Part shown: in pieces, positions 8,689 to 16,597 of the stretch | How the letters are laid out: each line of letters opens with the position of its first letter | Position numbering within the stretch: the first letter of the stretch is position 1 | DNA from: Pantoea cypripedii | GTDB lineage: Bacteria; Pseudomonadota; Gammaproteobacteria; Enterobacterales; Enterobacteriaceae | Assembly (NCBI RefSeq): GCF_011395035.1 | Contig: NZ_CP024770.1 | Coordinates: forward strand, 690,376-754,375 | DNA: 64,000 bases | Direction of reading: 5' to 3' | The notes under the pieces: model-generated | Database searches by the model: none | What the model was told of the DNA's origin: nothing | The model's input: the letters and a program-made list of their open reading frames with translations, nothing else | Program-made: the position numbers and the translations under genes

Positions 8689-8712
8689 GCAATAGTAACC
8701 TTGGTTATCATT
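8689..8712 (+). repeat. Intergenic 24-bp motif, copy 2
   Basis: It matches positions 25-48 at 22 of 24 positions, same strand. It contains the palindrome TAACCTTGGTTA and lies about 50 bp upstream of the second DUF1471 gene, where a regulator could act. Confidence 0.45.
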
Positions 8713-8764
8713 ATTCCCATCGGAGGCACACAGTCTCCCACCCAAATAAACTAAGGAAATGACC

Positions 8765-8980
8765 ATGAAAACTATCAAAGCAATGTCTATCGCCGCTGTC
8801 GCCGCTCTTTCTCTGATGTCATTCGGTAGCTTCGCTCAGAGCGTTACGGCTTCTGACTTAACTCTGGATGGTGCTGAAGCACAGATTGCTGCACAGGCTC
8901 AGCAACAAGGCGCACATTATAAAATCACTGAAGCCAGCAACAATAACTTCGTGCATATGACTGCTGAACTTTATAAATAA
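8765..8980 (+). CDS. BhsA/McbA-type DUF1471 small periplasmic protein
   Basis: 71 residues, paralogous to the product at 111-320: both have a signal peptide ending SFGSFAQS, then LDGAEAQIAAQAQQQGA and YKIT. The ATG at 8765 is chosen because AAGGAA lies 6 bp upstream; the ATG at 8759 overlaps that site. A strong terminator follows at 9015. The product should be a small periplasmic or surface stress protein. The two copies differ most in the last 15 residues. Confidence 0.85.
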   Translation: MKTIKAMSIAAVAALSLMSFGSFAQSVTASDLTLDGAEAQIAAQAQQQGAHYKITEASNNNFVHMTAELYK

Positions 8981-9014
8981 CAGTGAGTGGGTTGTAAGAA
9001 ACAGCATCTGCTTT

Positions 9015-9039
9015 GGCCGCCCATCGGGCGGCCTTTTTC
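9015..9039 (+). terminator. Rho-independent terminator
   Basis: GGCCGCCC and GGGCGGCC arms (8 bp, perfect) with a 3-base loop, then TTTTT. It lies 35 bp after the DUF1471 gene at 8765. Confidence 0.9.
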
Positions 9040-9076
9040 GCAGGGATCACGGCGTTTCAACCCATGACCAGCAATG

Positions 9077-9610
9077 TCATGACTCCCCGCGCCATTGATC
9101 ACGGGTGATGTTGAACATCAGGCTTGGTGGCAATCCGTCAAAATCGTAAACCTTTTTGAGAAAGGTCAGCCCCGCCTTTTCCAGCACCCTGCGTGAAGCA
9201 AGGTGGTGCTCCCGGACCACACCAACGATTTCACTTAAACCCACTTCTTCAAACCCGTAGCGGAGCGCTCTTAAGGCAAGCTCTGTGGCATAACCTTTTC
9301 CCCATGCGTCGGGGGCAAAGCGGTAACCCAGGTTGTTCGTCTGGCGACCATCGAACTGGCTGACAAAAACACCGCCAAAACCGATAACTCTGTCGGGGCT
9401 GGACTTTTCAGATATCGTCCAGTCACCGAAACCGTGCTCTCTGTATATCTTCAACGTTCGTTCAAGCGCATCACGTGAATATTCAATGTCAGGATGAGGC
9501 CCGCGTGGATTAAATTTATGCGTCTCCGGGTCACCATATATTCTGAACAGATCATCGAGATCTGCAGGAGTGGTGTATCGGTACAGTAACCGCTCTGATT
9601 CCCAAAGCAT
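9077..9610 (-). CDS. GNAT-family N-acetyltransferase (RimJ/RimL-like)
   Basis: About 177 residues counted from the ATG at 9610, which has AAGGAAAG in front; a longer start at 9679 lacks a site. The acyl-CoA binding motif is seen as PDAWGKGYATELALRAL, and the late motif as HLASRRVLEKAGLTF. The N-terminus LESERL-like (WESERLLYRYTTPADLDDLF) is typical of the RimJ/RimL-type group, which acetylates protein N-termini or small amines. The substrate is unknown. It stands alone between the terminator at 9015 and the DnaA-box-like pair at 9727. Confidence 0.8.
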   Translation of the reverse strand: MLWESERLLYRYTTPADLDDLFRIYGDPETHKFNPRGPHPDIEYSRDALERTLKIYREHGFGDWTISEKSSPDRVIGFGGVFVSQFDGRQTNNLGYRFAPDAWGKGYATELALRALRYGFEEVGLSEIVGVVREHHLASRRVLEKAGLTFLKKVYDFDGLPPSLMFNITRDQWRGES

Positions 9611-9726
9611 TCTTCTTTCCTTAGGTTTGTTAGCTTTATATTCGGTGAGGCCTTTACAGACCTCAATCATATTGCTCACACCTGGGGTAAAAATCGAGTG
9701 GAATGTTAACAGAGTGTCAGACTCAG

Positions 9727-9772
9727 TTATCCACAGTTAAGGTGCATATCCGGCTCAACACCCTGTGGATAA
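9727..9772. promoter_or_regulatory. Inverted pair of perfect DnaA boxes
   Basis: TTATCCACAG at 9727-9736 and its exact complement CTGTGGATAA at 9763-9772, 26 bp apart. Each contains the consensus DnaA box TTATCCACA. They lie in the gap between the GNAT gene and the 3' end of the polyphosphate kinase gene. They may bind DnaA or may form a 10-bp stem; there are no replication genes around, so an origin is not suggested. Confidence 0.5.
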
Positions 9773-9841
9773 CAAAGGAAATGTCACGCAGAATGCCAGC
9801 TGGCGGCGAGGTGATCAATTCCCGACCAACTGGATACTCAT

Positions 9842-10750
9842 TCAATAACAGTCTGGCACCAGCATACTTTCCGGAACGGGATGCCGGGCGTAATCAGCAT
9901 GATGAATACGCGAAGGTAAGGTAATCGGAGTGCCTTCTTCAGCCTCATAAGGCACCTGTTTTAACAGATGCGAAATACAGTTGAGTCGGGCTTTTTTCTT
10001 ATCCACGCCCTGAACGATCCACCAGCGCGCCTCCTCAATATTGGTGCGCTCCAGCATGATCTCTTTGGCTGCGGTGTAATCCTCCCAGCGACGGCGACTT
10101 TCCAGATCCATTGGGCTCAGCTTCCACTGTTTTAACGGGTCATGAATGCGGCTCAGGAAGCGCGTCTCCTGCTCTTCATCGGTGATTGAAATCCAGTACT
10201 TCACGATCTGAATGCCGCTGCGAACCAGTAACCGTTCAAACTCCGGAGCGCTATGGAAAAATTCCTCGTACTGCTCGTCACTGCAAAAACCCATCACTTT
10301 TTCAACGCCAGCGCGGTTATACCAGCTGCGATCAAACAACACGATCTCACCCGCCGCAGGCAGATGTGACACATAACGCTGGAAATACCATTGTGAACGT
10401 TCACGCTCGCTGGGCGCAGGCAGCGCAGCCACCCGGCAATAACGGGGGTTCAGTCGCTGCATGATGCGTTTGATGACGCCTCCTTTACCCGCCGCATCGC
10501 GGCCTTCAAAAATCACCACCAGACGGTGACCCGTGCGTACCACCCAGTTTTGCAGTTTGACTAATTCCCCCTGCAGATGCAGAAGTTCAGCAAAATAACG
10601 ACGGCGCCAGGCCAGCTCTTCAGGGTCACGCCTTGCTTCGGGATCCAGATCCTCCAGTTCCAGCTCAAGCGCTTCATCGTAACTGTCACAGAACTCCTGC
10701 AAAAAGCGCCCATCATATTTATTGTTGTAATCAATTTCATGTGCAGACAT
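9842..10750 (-). CDS. Polyphosphate kinase 2
   Basis: 302 residues of the PPK2 family, which transfers phosphate between polyphosphate and nucleotides (mostly forming GTP/ATP from GDP/ADP). The Walker A loop is GRDAAGKGGVIKR near residue 84-96. The Walker B/lid region is FDRSWYNRAGVE near 139-150, with WYFQRYVSHLPAAGEI between. The C-terminal part has the family pattern RWEDYTAAKEIML. It is 27 bp behind the phosphate transporter gene, so phosphate uptake and polyphosphate use are one operon under the Pho box at 12471. Confidence 0.9.
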   Translation of the reverse strand: MSAHEIDYNNKYDGRFLQEFCDSYDEALELELEDLDPEARRDPEELAWRRRYFAELLHLQGELVKLQNWVVRTGHRLVVIFEGRDAAGKGGVIKRIMQRLNPRYCRVAALPAPSERERSQWYFQRYVSHLPAAGEIVLFDRSWYNRAGVEKVMGFCSDEQYEEFFHSAPEFERLLVRSGIQIVKYWISITDEEQETRFLSRIHDPLKQWKLSPMDLESRRRWEDYTAAKEIMLERTNIEEARWWIVQGVDKKKARLNCISHLLKQVPYEAEEGTPITLPSRIHHADYARHPVPESMLVPDCY

Positions 10751-10777
10751 CGTCTTATATCCCTGTCGAAGCGAGCG

Positions 10778-12397
10778 TTACAGTGAAACCATCATCCAGT
10801 AGAGACCAGCGGAGAGCAGTGCAGCGGCAGGCAGCGTTAATACCCAGGCCAGCACCATGTTGCGAATCGTCCCCATCTGTAAGCCGCTTTTGTTTGCCGC
10901 CATGGAGCCGGCAATACCCGAGGAAAGCACATGCGTGGTGGACACCGGCAAACCGAAGGCATCTGCCGCCCCGATAGTCCCCATTGCGACCAGCTGAGCG
11001 CTGACACCCTGCGCGTAGTTGAGATGGCTTTTGCCGATTTTCTCTCCCAGGGTAGCGACAATGCGACGCCAGCCCACCATGGTGCCCAATCCAAGCGCCA
11101 GCGCGACAGCCACTTTTACCCAACTCGGGATAAACTGCGTGGACGCGTTAAGCTGTTTCTCCAGGTCCTGAAGATTCTGGCGCGTTGTGGCCGGTAAGGT
11201 CAGCGTCTTATCGGTTGTCAGGTGTTTAATGGTCTGAGCGGCAAGATACATGTCATTGCGCACGGAAGGCATCTGTTCAGCAGGAATATTCTGGAGCGAT
11301 CCATAATGACGCAGGCTGTCCCCAATTTGCCCCGAGACCTGAGCCAGCGCGGCTAATACCGTGGCATTGCTTTCGCCAGTACGCAGATAGGTGGTCAGCA
11401 CATCATTCACAGGTACCGAAGAGGCAACCGACGTTTGCTGCAGCAGCTGGGTTTTGCTGTTCTCAGCCAGCGCAATAATATGTGGAACTTCAGACTGCGG
11501 CATGGCGCGGTTAAGGGAATAGGTCACCGGCAGAGCAGCGACCAGAATCAGCATCATCAGCCCCATCCCCTTCTGACCGTCATTCGAACCATGCGCAAAA
11601 GAGACACCGGTGCAGGTCAATACCATCAGACCACGGATCCATAATGGCGGGGTGCCCTGCTCTTTCGCCGCCTGATACAGCTCTGGTTTCTTCACTAACC
11701 TCTTCATCAGCACCAGCAGCAACGCCGCACTGAAGAAGCCAACAATCGGCGACAGGATCAGCGCATTGCCGATGTTTAACGCCTGGCCCCAGTTCACACC
11801 ACTGAGCGCACTACGGCCATGCATCACCGCATTGGCAATACCGACACCCATAATCGAGCCAATCAATGTATGGGAAGAGGATGCGGGCAGCCCCAGCCAC
11901 CACGTTGCCAGATTCCAGATGATGGCGGAGAACAGCAGCGCATAAATCATGACAAAACTATCGCCACTGCCACCCTGAATAATTAACTCAGCCGGTAAAA
12001 GAGCAATGATGCCAAAGGCCACTGCCCCGGTTGAACACAGGACACCAAGAAAGTTAAAGATGCCGGACCATACCACGGCAACCGTGGGCGATAACGAGCG
12101 GGTATAAATGACGGTTGCTACCGCATTGGCGGTATCGTGGAAACCATTGACGAATTCGAAACCCAGCGCGGCCAGTAGCGCGATACCTAAAAGAACGATG
12201 GGCAGATAGCTGTTGAATGTCAGCCCGGTTTGCTGAATATCGCCGAGGAATTGTGTTCCAGTGAAAACAAGACCAGCAATAATCAAAGCACCAAAAATCA
12301 ATAACGGCTTTTTACTGTTGCCCTGATTGATTTCTTCGGAAGTGGATAACGGAGTTGCGGTAACACTCAAAGCCTGAGACGTAACGTAATCGCTCAC
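10778..12397 (-). CDS. PiT-family inorganic phosphate transporter
   Basis: 539 residues, an inner-membrane phosphate symporter of the Pit family. The two PiT signature repeats are visible as GFEFVNGFHDTANAVATVIYTRSLSP and GTIGAADAFGLPVSTTHVLSS regions, together with WWLGLPASSSHTLIG and FAHGSNDGQKGMG. A hydrophilic insert of about 130 residues lies between the halves (about 310-440). The start is GTG at 12397 with AGGAAA 9 bp upstream. It is larger than E. coli PitA (about 500 residues) because of an N-terminal extension. It is the first gene of the operon with PPK2, downstream of a good PhoB box. Confidence 0.9.
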   Translation of the reverse strand: MSDYVTSQALSVTATPLSTSEEINQGNSKKPLLIFGALIIAGLVFTGTQFLGDIQQTGLTFNSYLPIVLLGIALLAALGFEFVNGFHDTANAVATVIYTRSLSPTVAVVWSGIFNFLGVLCSTGAVAFGIIALLPAELIIQGGSGDSFVMIYALLFSAIIWNLATWWLGLPASSSHTLIGSIMGVGIANAVMHGRSALSGVNWGQALNIGNALILSPIVGFFSAALLLVLMKRLVKKPELYQAAKEQGTPPLWIRGLMVLTCTGVSFAHGSNDGQKGMGLMMLILVAALPVTYSLNRAMPQSEVPHIIALAENSKTQLLQQTSVASSVPVNDVLTTYLRTGESNATVLAALAQVSGQIGDSLRHYGSLQNIPAEQMPSVRNDMYLAAQTIKHLTTDKTLTLPATTRQNLQDLEKQLNASTQFIPSWVKVAVALALGLGTMVGWRRIVATLGEKIGKSHLNYAQGVSAQLVAMGTIGAADAFGLPVSTTHVLSSGIAGSMAANKSGLQMGTIRNMVLAWVLTLPAAALLSAGLYWMMVSL

Positions 12398-12470
12398 TAG
12401 TGAAAATTTCCTATAGATCGCTAAAGCAGCAAAAGCACAACGATTTGTGTGAACACCATATAGAAAATTT

Positions 12471-12488
12471 ATGAAAGTTTTATGACAG
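12471..12488 (-). promoter_or_regulatory. PhoB box of the pit-ppk2 operon
   Basis: On the minus strand the 18-mer CTGTCATAAAACTTTCAT fits the PhoB consensus with one clear deviation (G to T in the second half). It forms two 11-bp repeats with the following AAAT. It ends 73 bp before the pit start codon, and TATATG lies about 8 bp past the repeats as a possible -10. This suggests induction by phosphate starvation. Confidence 0.75.
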
Positions 12489-12610
12489 AGCTGTCAAAAA
12501 AGCGTCACATAGAAAAGAGGGAAAGATCGTGAATTCATAATAAATTACATATACATCAATATATTAACTTAAAAATGAAAAAATCTCAACTTCAGATTTG
12601 AGTTAGCGAA

Positions 12611-12628
12611 ATGTCATAAACCTGTCAC
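12611..12628 (+). promoter_or_regulatory. Second PhoB box, facing right
   Basis: The 18-mer ATGTCATAAACCTGTCAC differs from consensus mainly at its first base. It forms two 11-bp repeats (with AAAC) and is followed 12 bp later by TATGAT at 12641-12646. It points toward the 3' end of the leftward SDR gene, where no rightward protein gene begins. Confidence 0.6.
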
Positions 12629-12702
12629 AAACACCCGAATTATGATAACCAATGTTAACATTTACCATAGATAATTATTATCTTTCTGACGCCATTGAAC
12701 CC

Positions 12703-12726
12703 GGGCCTCTTTAATTTAAGAGGCCC
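12703..12726. terminator. Hairpin at the 3' end of the SDR gene
   Basis: GGGCCTCTT and AAGAGGCCC, perfect 9-bp arms with a 6-base loop, 10 bp after the SDR stop codon. There is no T-run on either strand, so termination may be weak. It could also close a short rightward RNA from the second Pho promoter. Confidence 0.5.
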
Positions 12727-12735
12727 ATCTGCTGC

Positions 12736-13509
12736 TTATTTAGTCGTATAACCGCCATTGACCAGGATAGTCTGCCCGGTCATCCACCAGCCATCACTGA
12801 CCAGAAAACGCACCCATGGCACGATATCTTCAATGTCTGTCAGACCGGTTTTGCTGAAGGGGGACAGCGCCGCAGCGGTTTTGTGATATGCCACCGCCTC
12901 GGCACCTTCAGCCGGATAGAAGAACGGTGTATCCATCGGGCCGGGACCTATCGCGGTGACCGAGATACCACGCTCACCCAGTTCTTTCGAGGCTGCACGT
13001 GTAAAGTGCTCGACCGGAGCCTTCATGCCCGCATAAGCGGCATAAAATGGCGTGTAAGCCCCCAGCAGAGATGTCACCAGCGTGCAGATTTTCCCGTTAT
13101 CGCTGACATGCTTACCGGCTTCCTTCAGAAAGAAAAACGCAGTCTTCGCGTTAACCGCACTCATGGCATCAAACTCTTCTTCTGTGATGTCCGCCATCGG
13201 CTTCTTCAGCACTTTACCCACGGTGTTGATAGCAATGTCAGGCTGTCCCACCGCAGCCACAACATCTGCGAACAATTTTTCCATCGCCGCAGCTGAGGTC
13301 AGATCCGCCCGAAATGCGCAAGCCTCAGCGCCGGAAGCCTTTATGGCGTTCACCGTGGCTTCGGCATCCTGTTGCGTAGCGGCACTGTTATAGTGAATAG
13401 CAACAGCACGAGCGCCGTGTCGGGCAAAGTCACGGGCAATCAATCCCCCGAGATTTTTAGCCCCTCCGGCGATAAGGACAGTTTTTCCTCTGATGGCATG
13501 GTCACTCAT
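12736..13509 (-). CDS. Short-chain dehydrogenase/reductase
   Basis: 257 residues counted from the ATG at 13509, which has AGGAG 7 bp upstream. The Rossmann glycine motif is GGAKNLGG near residues 14-21. The catalytic Ser and Tyr-xxx-Lys are seen in TSLLGAYTPFYAAYAGMKAP near residues 145-165. NxxG appears as NTVGK. It is a cytosolic NAD(P)-dependent oxidoreductase of unknown substrate. It is divergent from the LysR gene at 13634, which probably controls it through the palindrome at 13594. Confidence 0.85.
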   Translation of the reverse strand: MSDHAIRGKTVLIAGGAKNLGGLIARDFARHGARAVAIHYNSAATQQDAEATVNAIKASGAEACAFRADLTSAAAMEKLFADVVAAVGQPDIAINTVGKVLKKPMADITEEEFDAMSAVNAKTAFFFLKEAGKHVSDNGKICTLVTSLLGAYTPFYAAYAGMKAPVEHFTRAASKELGERGISVTAIGPGPMDTPFFYPAEGAEAVAYHKTAAALSPFSKTGLTDIEDIVPWVRFLVSDGWWMTGQTILVNGGYTTK

Positions 13510-13593
13510 GGTTGGCTCCTGATGCAGTGGTTTTGCGGGCAAATCCCGTGATCAACAGCTTAATGTGAATCAAAAATAGATAAAGACTGATAA

Positions 13594-13612
13594 TCTGCAT
13601 GCACTGTGCAGA
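13594..13612. promoter_or_regulatory. Candidate LysR operator
   Basis: TCTGCA and TGCAGA arms around a 7-bp spacer, between the divergent SDR gene and LysR gene, 22 bp before the LysR start. Spacing and position suit a LysR-type site. Confidence 0.5.
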
Positions 13613-13633
13613 ATTAACGAATAATCAGGACAT

Positions 13634-14548
13634 ATGGATACTGTTGATCTGTTTAAGATATTTCTCCGGGTAGCGGAAAACGGCAGCTTTATTCGCGCAG
13701 CTGAAACGCTGAATCGACCTGCCTCCACCGTCTCAGCCGCGATCCGCGAGCTTGAGTCCCGGCTGGGCACGCGCCTGTTCCACCGCACAACACGCACCGT
13801 ATCGCTGACACATGACGGCAATGCTTTCTATGCGCGCTGCCAGGTGGTGGTGCAGGATATGGAGGAAGCGGAGAATCTTTTCCGACAGACCAGCAATCAG
13901 GTGACCGGGAAAATCCGCGTCGATGTCCCCGGACGCGTTGGCAGCCGTATCATCATCCCTGCCCTGAAGGATTTTTTTACCCGCCACCCCGGCATTCAAA
14001 TCGAGCTTGGGGTAACCGACCGCAGCGTTAATCTTGCTGAGGAAGGGATTGATTGTGCGGTACGCGTCGGCAGGCTGAATGATTCTGGCATGGTGTTACG
14101 GAACATCGGATCGCTGAGTATCATCAACGTCGCTTCTGAGGCGTATATTGCGGCTTCTGGCGGATTTTCCTCACCTGGTGAACTTAACCGTTATGCGGCT
14201 GTAGGCTATGCCTCGCCCACTACCGGTCGCAGGGAGCGCTGGGAATGGGTAGAGGAAGGGGAGATGTTCAATACAGACGTCGACAGCCAACTCACCGTTA
14301 ACAGTGCTGAAGCCTCTATCGCCGCCTGCGTCGCGGGTTTAGGTGTCATTCAGATCCCCGAGTATGACGTCAGTGACCTGCTGGCTACGGGGGTATTGCG
14401 CCAGGTCATGACCGATTTCCGGCCAGGTCCGCTCCCCGTCAGCATTCTGTACCCTCACCGGCGCCACCTTTCCCGCCCTTTACGCTTATTCACCGACTGG
14501 CTGACGCCGCTGTTGCAGGAAAAGATGTGCCTGCTGAATGCACAGTGA
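13634..14548 (+). CDS. LysR-family transcriptional regulator
   Basis: 304 residues with helix-turn-helix SFIRAAETLNRPASTVSAAI near 18-37 and linker RLFHRTTRTVSLTHDG. The effector domain is complete. The protein resembles the large group of LysR regulators that sit divergent from a single oxidoreductase gene, here the SDR. AGGA lies 4 bp before the ATG. It ends 18 bp from the convergent YciI gene. Confidence 0.85.
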   Translation: MDTVDLFKIFLRVAENGSFIRAAETLNRPASTVSAAIRELESRLGTRLFHRTTRTVSLTHDGNAFYARCQVVVQDMEEAENLFRQTSNQVTGKIRVDVPGRVGSRIIIPALKDFFTRHPGIQIELGVTDRSVNLAEEGIDCAVRVGRLNDSGMVLRNIGSLSIINVASEAYIAASGGFSSPGELNRYAAVGYASPTTGRRERWEWVEEGEMFNTDVDSQLTVNSAEASIAACVAGLGVIQIPEYDVSDLLATGVLRQVMTDFRPGPLPVSILYPHRRHLSRPLRLFTDWLTPLLQEKMCLLNAQ

Positions 14549-14566
14549 GGTCTCCCCTCACCTTCT

Positions 14567-14896
14567 TCAGTCAACCAAATCCTGCAATTCACTGACGGTG
14601 GTACGGCTGGAGAACCCACTCAGCTCGCCAAACAGCGGATCCCATTCCTGAATATCCAGCTGCGAGATGAGATCTTCACGCGCAAACGGGTCCGCATTGA
14701 CCATCGCATGAACCTCATCCAGCGTTTCTGCTTTGAAAACCAGAAAGCCAGCCCGTAACGGGGTGTTCTTCAGTGGTCCGGAAGCCAGCAGTTTCCCTTG
14801 TTTGATCAGCGCTTTGAGATAAACCACATGTTCACGCACAAAGGCGTTCCATTCCGTGCCATCCGGATGGTCCATTCTTACCACATAGATACCCAT
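14567..14896 (-). CDS. YciI-family protein
   Basis: 109 residues. Two adjacent ATGs exist; the one at 14896 has GGAG at 6 bp. It shows the YciI pattern: MGIYVVRMDHPDGTEWNAFV, a helix with HVVYLKALIKQGKLLASGPL, then DPFAREDLISQLDIQEWDPL, which includes the family's Asp-Pro-Phe motif. The protein is likely a small dimeric cytosolic enzyme of unknown reaction. It is divergent from the LysR gene at 14999. Confidence 0.75.
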   Translation of the reverse strand: MGIYVVRMDHPDGTEWNAFVREHVVYLKALIKQGKLLASGPLKNTPLRAGFLVFKAETLDEVHAMVNADPFAREDLISQLDIQEWDPLFGELSGFSSRTTVSELQDLVD

Positions 14897-14941
14897 CATT
14901 ATCTCCGACCTGTTGCTGATGAAAAAAACCAGCATAATGCG

Positions 14942-14952
14942 TACTGACAGTA
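14942..14952. promoter_or_regulatory. Candidate operator between YciI and LysR genes
   Basis: A perfect TACTG-A-CAGTA palindrome in the 102-bp divergent gap, with a second half-site, CCAGTA, at 14964. Its position supports control of the YciI gene by the LysR gene. Confidence 0.4.
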
Positions 14953-14998
14953 TTTAAAATTGACCAGTATTGCGTTCTGAAACAACCAGGAGTTGTTA

Positions 14999-15892
14999 AT
15001 GCTTGATAAACTTACGGGGATGCGCACCTTTGTGGCTGTGGTACAGACCGGGTCTTTCGTCGCCGCCGCAGATAAACTCAGCATGTCTCCGCAAATGGTG
15101 GCTCGCCATATCACCACGCTGGAGAAGCAGCTGGCGACCCGCCTGCTGAACCGAACCACTCGCAGGCAAAGCCTGACGCCTGCTGGCAGCCAGTATTTCA
15201 GGCGATGCGAGGTTATTCTGCAGGCGATTGATGCCGCCGAGCGTGAAGCCAGCGGAAATACTGACCTCCCTTCGGGCACATTGCGGCTCAACGCGCCGGT
15301 GACATTCGGGCGCTATGTATTGGTGAATTTCCTGAGCCAGTTTCTTGAGCGTTATCCGCAAATGAGTATTGAACTGACGCTGTCCGACGAAGTTATCAAT
15401 CCGGCGGCAGAGAGTTTTGATATGGTTATCCGTATCGGCGATCTGGATAAAAACCTTCGTTTTGCGGCAAAACCGTTACCCACCTGGCGGCTGATTGCCT
15501 GTGCCGCCCCTCAATATCTGGCAAAACATGGCTGGCCGCAGCATCCCTCCGATCTGCAACATCACGAGTGCCTGGGCTTTTCCCCCTGGCCTGCGGGACT
15601 CACCCACCAATGGCCTTTCGTCAGCAATGAGGGACTCACCGACGTGACGATACATTCCCGGCTCACCATTAACGACTGGGGTGCCATTCTGGCAGCAGCA
15701 ATAAATGGGACGGGCGTGCTAATTGGTTATGAAAAGGGGCTTGAACAACCGATTAAACAGGGGCAACTCGTCACACTCCTGGCTGACTATAAAATTCCCG
15801 AACGGGCGATGCATCTGTTGTATGACCCTTCCCGCGCCAGTGAAACCCGTTATCAGGTTTTCATTGATGAGTTGTGTGCGTTTTTTAACTGA
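14999..15892 (+). CDS. LysR-family transcriptional regulator
   Basis: 297 residues from the ATG at 14999, which has AGGAG 7 bp upstream. A TTG two codons earlier is less likely. Helix-turn-helix is SFVAAADKLSMSPQMVARHI, followed by RLLNRTTRRQSLTPAGS. The rest is a complete effector domain. It is divergent from the YciI gene and followed 70 bp later by blc. It belongs to the AaeR/DsdC-like broad group; the ligand is unknown. Confidence 0.85.
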   Translation: MLDKLTGMRTFVAVVQTGSFVAAADKLSMSPQMVARHITTLEKQLATRLLNRTTRRQSLTPAGSQYFRRCEVILQAIDAAEREASGNTDLPSGTLRLNAPVTFGRYVLVNFLSQFLERYPQMSIELTLSDEVINPAAESFDMVIRIGDLDKNLRFAAKPLPTWRLIACAAPQYLAKHGWPQHPSDLQHHECLGFSPWPAGLTHQWPFVSNEGLTDVTIHSRLTINDWGAILAAAINGTGVLIGYEKGLEQPIKQGQLVTLLADYKIPERAMHLLYDPSRASETRYQVFIDELCAFFN

Positions 15893-15962
15893 TGAATCTG
15901 GCTGAAATACCGAATGTTTGCACTACACTTTACTCCCAATCGTGCTGATGAAGGGAGTTCTT

Positions 15963-16487
15963 ATGAAGCTATGGCATGTGGTGACCGGTGCTGCTATCGC
16001 GCTGAGCCTGGTTGCCTGCAAATCGCCCACACCGCCGAAAGGGGTAACGCCTGTCACCGGTTTTGACGCCAGTCGTTATCTGGGAAAATGGTACGAGATA
16101 GCCCGTCTCGAAAATCGTTTCGAACGCGGGCTTGAGCGCGTCACCGCCACCTATGGCAAACGCAGCGATGACGGGATTAGCGTGCTCAACCGCGGTTATG
16201 ATCCGCAGACGCAAAAATGGCAGGAAAGTGAGGGAAAAGCTTACTTTATCGGTGATCCGGCAACTGCCGCACTGAAGGTTTCGTTCTTTGGCCCCTTCTA
16301 TGGCGGCTATAACGTGATCAGGCTGGATGATAATTACCAGTACGCGCTGGTGAGCGGCCCCAACCGTGATTATCTGTGGATCCTCTCCAGAACACCCTCC
16401 ATCCCGGATGCAGTGAAACAGGATTACGTTAACACCGCACGTAAGCTCGGCTTCCAGGTTGATCAACTGTTGTGGGTGAAACAGTAA
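15963..16487 (+). CDS. blc: Outer-membrane lipoprotein lipocalin Blc
   Basis: 174 residues from the ATG at 15963, which follows GGGAG. The signal peptide ends with the lipobox LVAC at residue 16-19, so the Cys is acylated; K-S after the Cys suggests export to the outer membrane. The lipocalin signature is YLGKWYEIARLENRFERG near residue 40. Later strands include SFFGPFYGGYNV and YALVSGPNRDYLWILSRTP, close to E. coli Blc. Blc binds fatty acids or lysophospholipids in the periplasm and is a stress-related protein. Confidence 0.92.
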   Translation: MKLWHVVTGAAIALSLVACKSPTPPKGVTPVTGFDASRYLGKWYEIARLENRFERGLERVTATYGKRSDDGISVLNRGYDPQTQKWQESEGKAYFIGDPATAALKVSFFGPFYGGYNVIRLDDNYQYALVSGPNRDYLWILSRTPSIPDAVKQDYVNTARKLGFQVDQLLWVKQ

Positions 16488-16506
16488 TATCCTTGTTTAG
16501 CAGCAT

Positions 16507-16531
16507 GCAGGGGGTGCGTGCGCCACCCTGC
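16507..16531. terminator. Hairpin after blc
   Basis: GCAGGG and CCCTGC arms with further pairing (GGTGCG against CGCC) inside, 20 bp after the blc stop. There is no clear T-run, so it is only a possible terminator. The A+T-rich RloAB block begins just beyond. Confidence 0.4.
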
Positions 16532-16597
16532 CTGTACATCAGTCGGGCGGAGGGAAACTCGCACGAGAAATAAAAGATGCCAGGAAAAATAAGACAC

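Larger units (their letters stand above)
12398..12735. other. Intergenic region between pit and SDR genes
   Basis: 338 bp without a protein gene. It holds two back-to-back PhoB boxes (12471 minus, 12611 plus), a TATGAT word at 12641 at a suitable distance from the second box, and a 9-bp hairpin at 12703-12726. A short rightward Pho-dependent RNA is possible but unproven. Confidence 0.6.

Noticed and set aside
9727..9772. Replication origin
   Set aside because: Two DnaA boxes only, no A+T-rich unwinding region of note and no replication genes.
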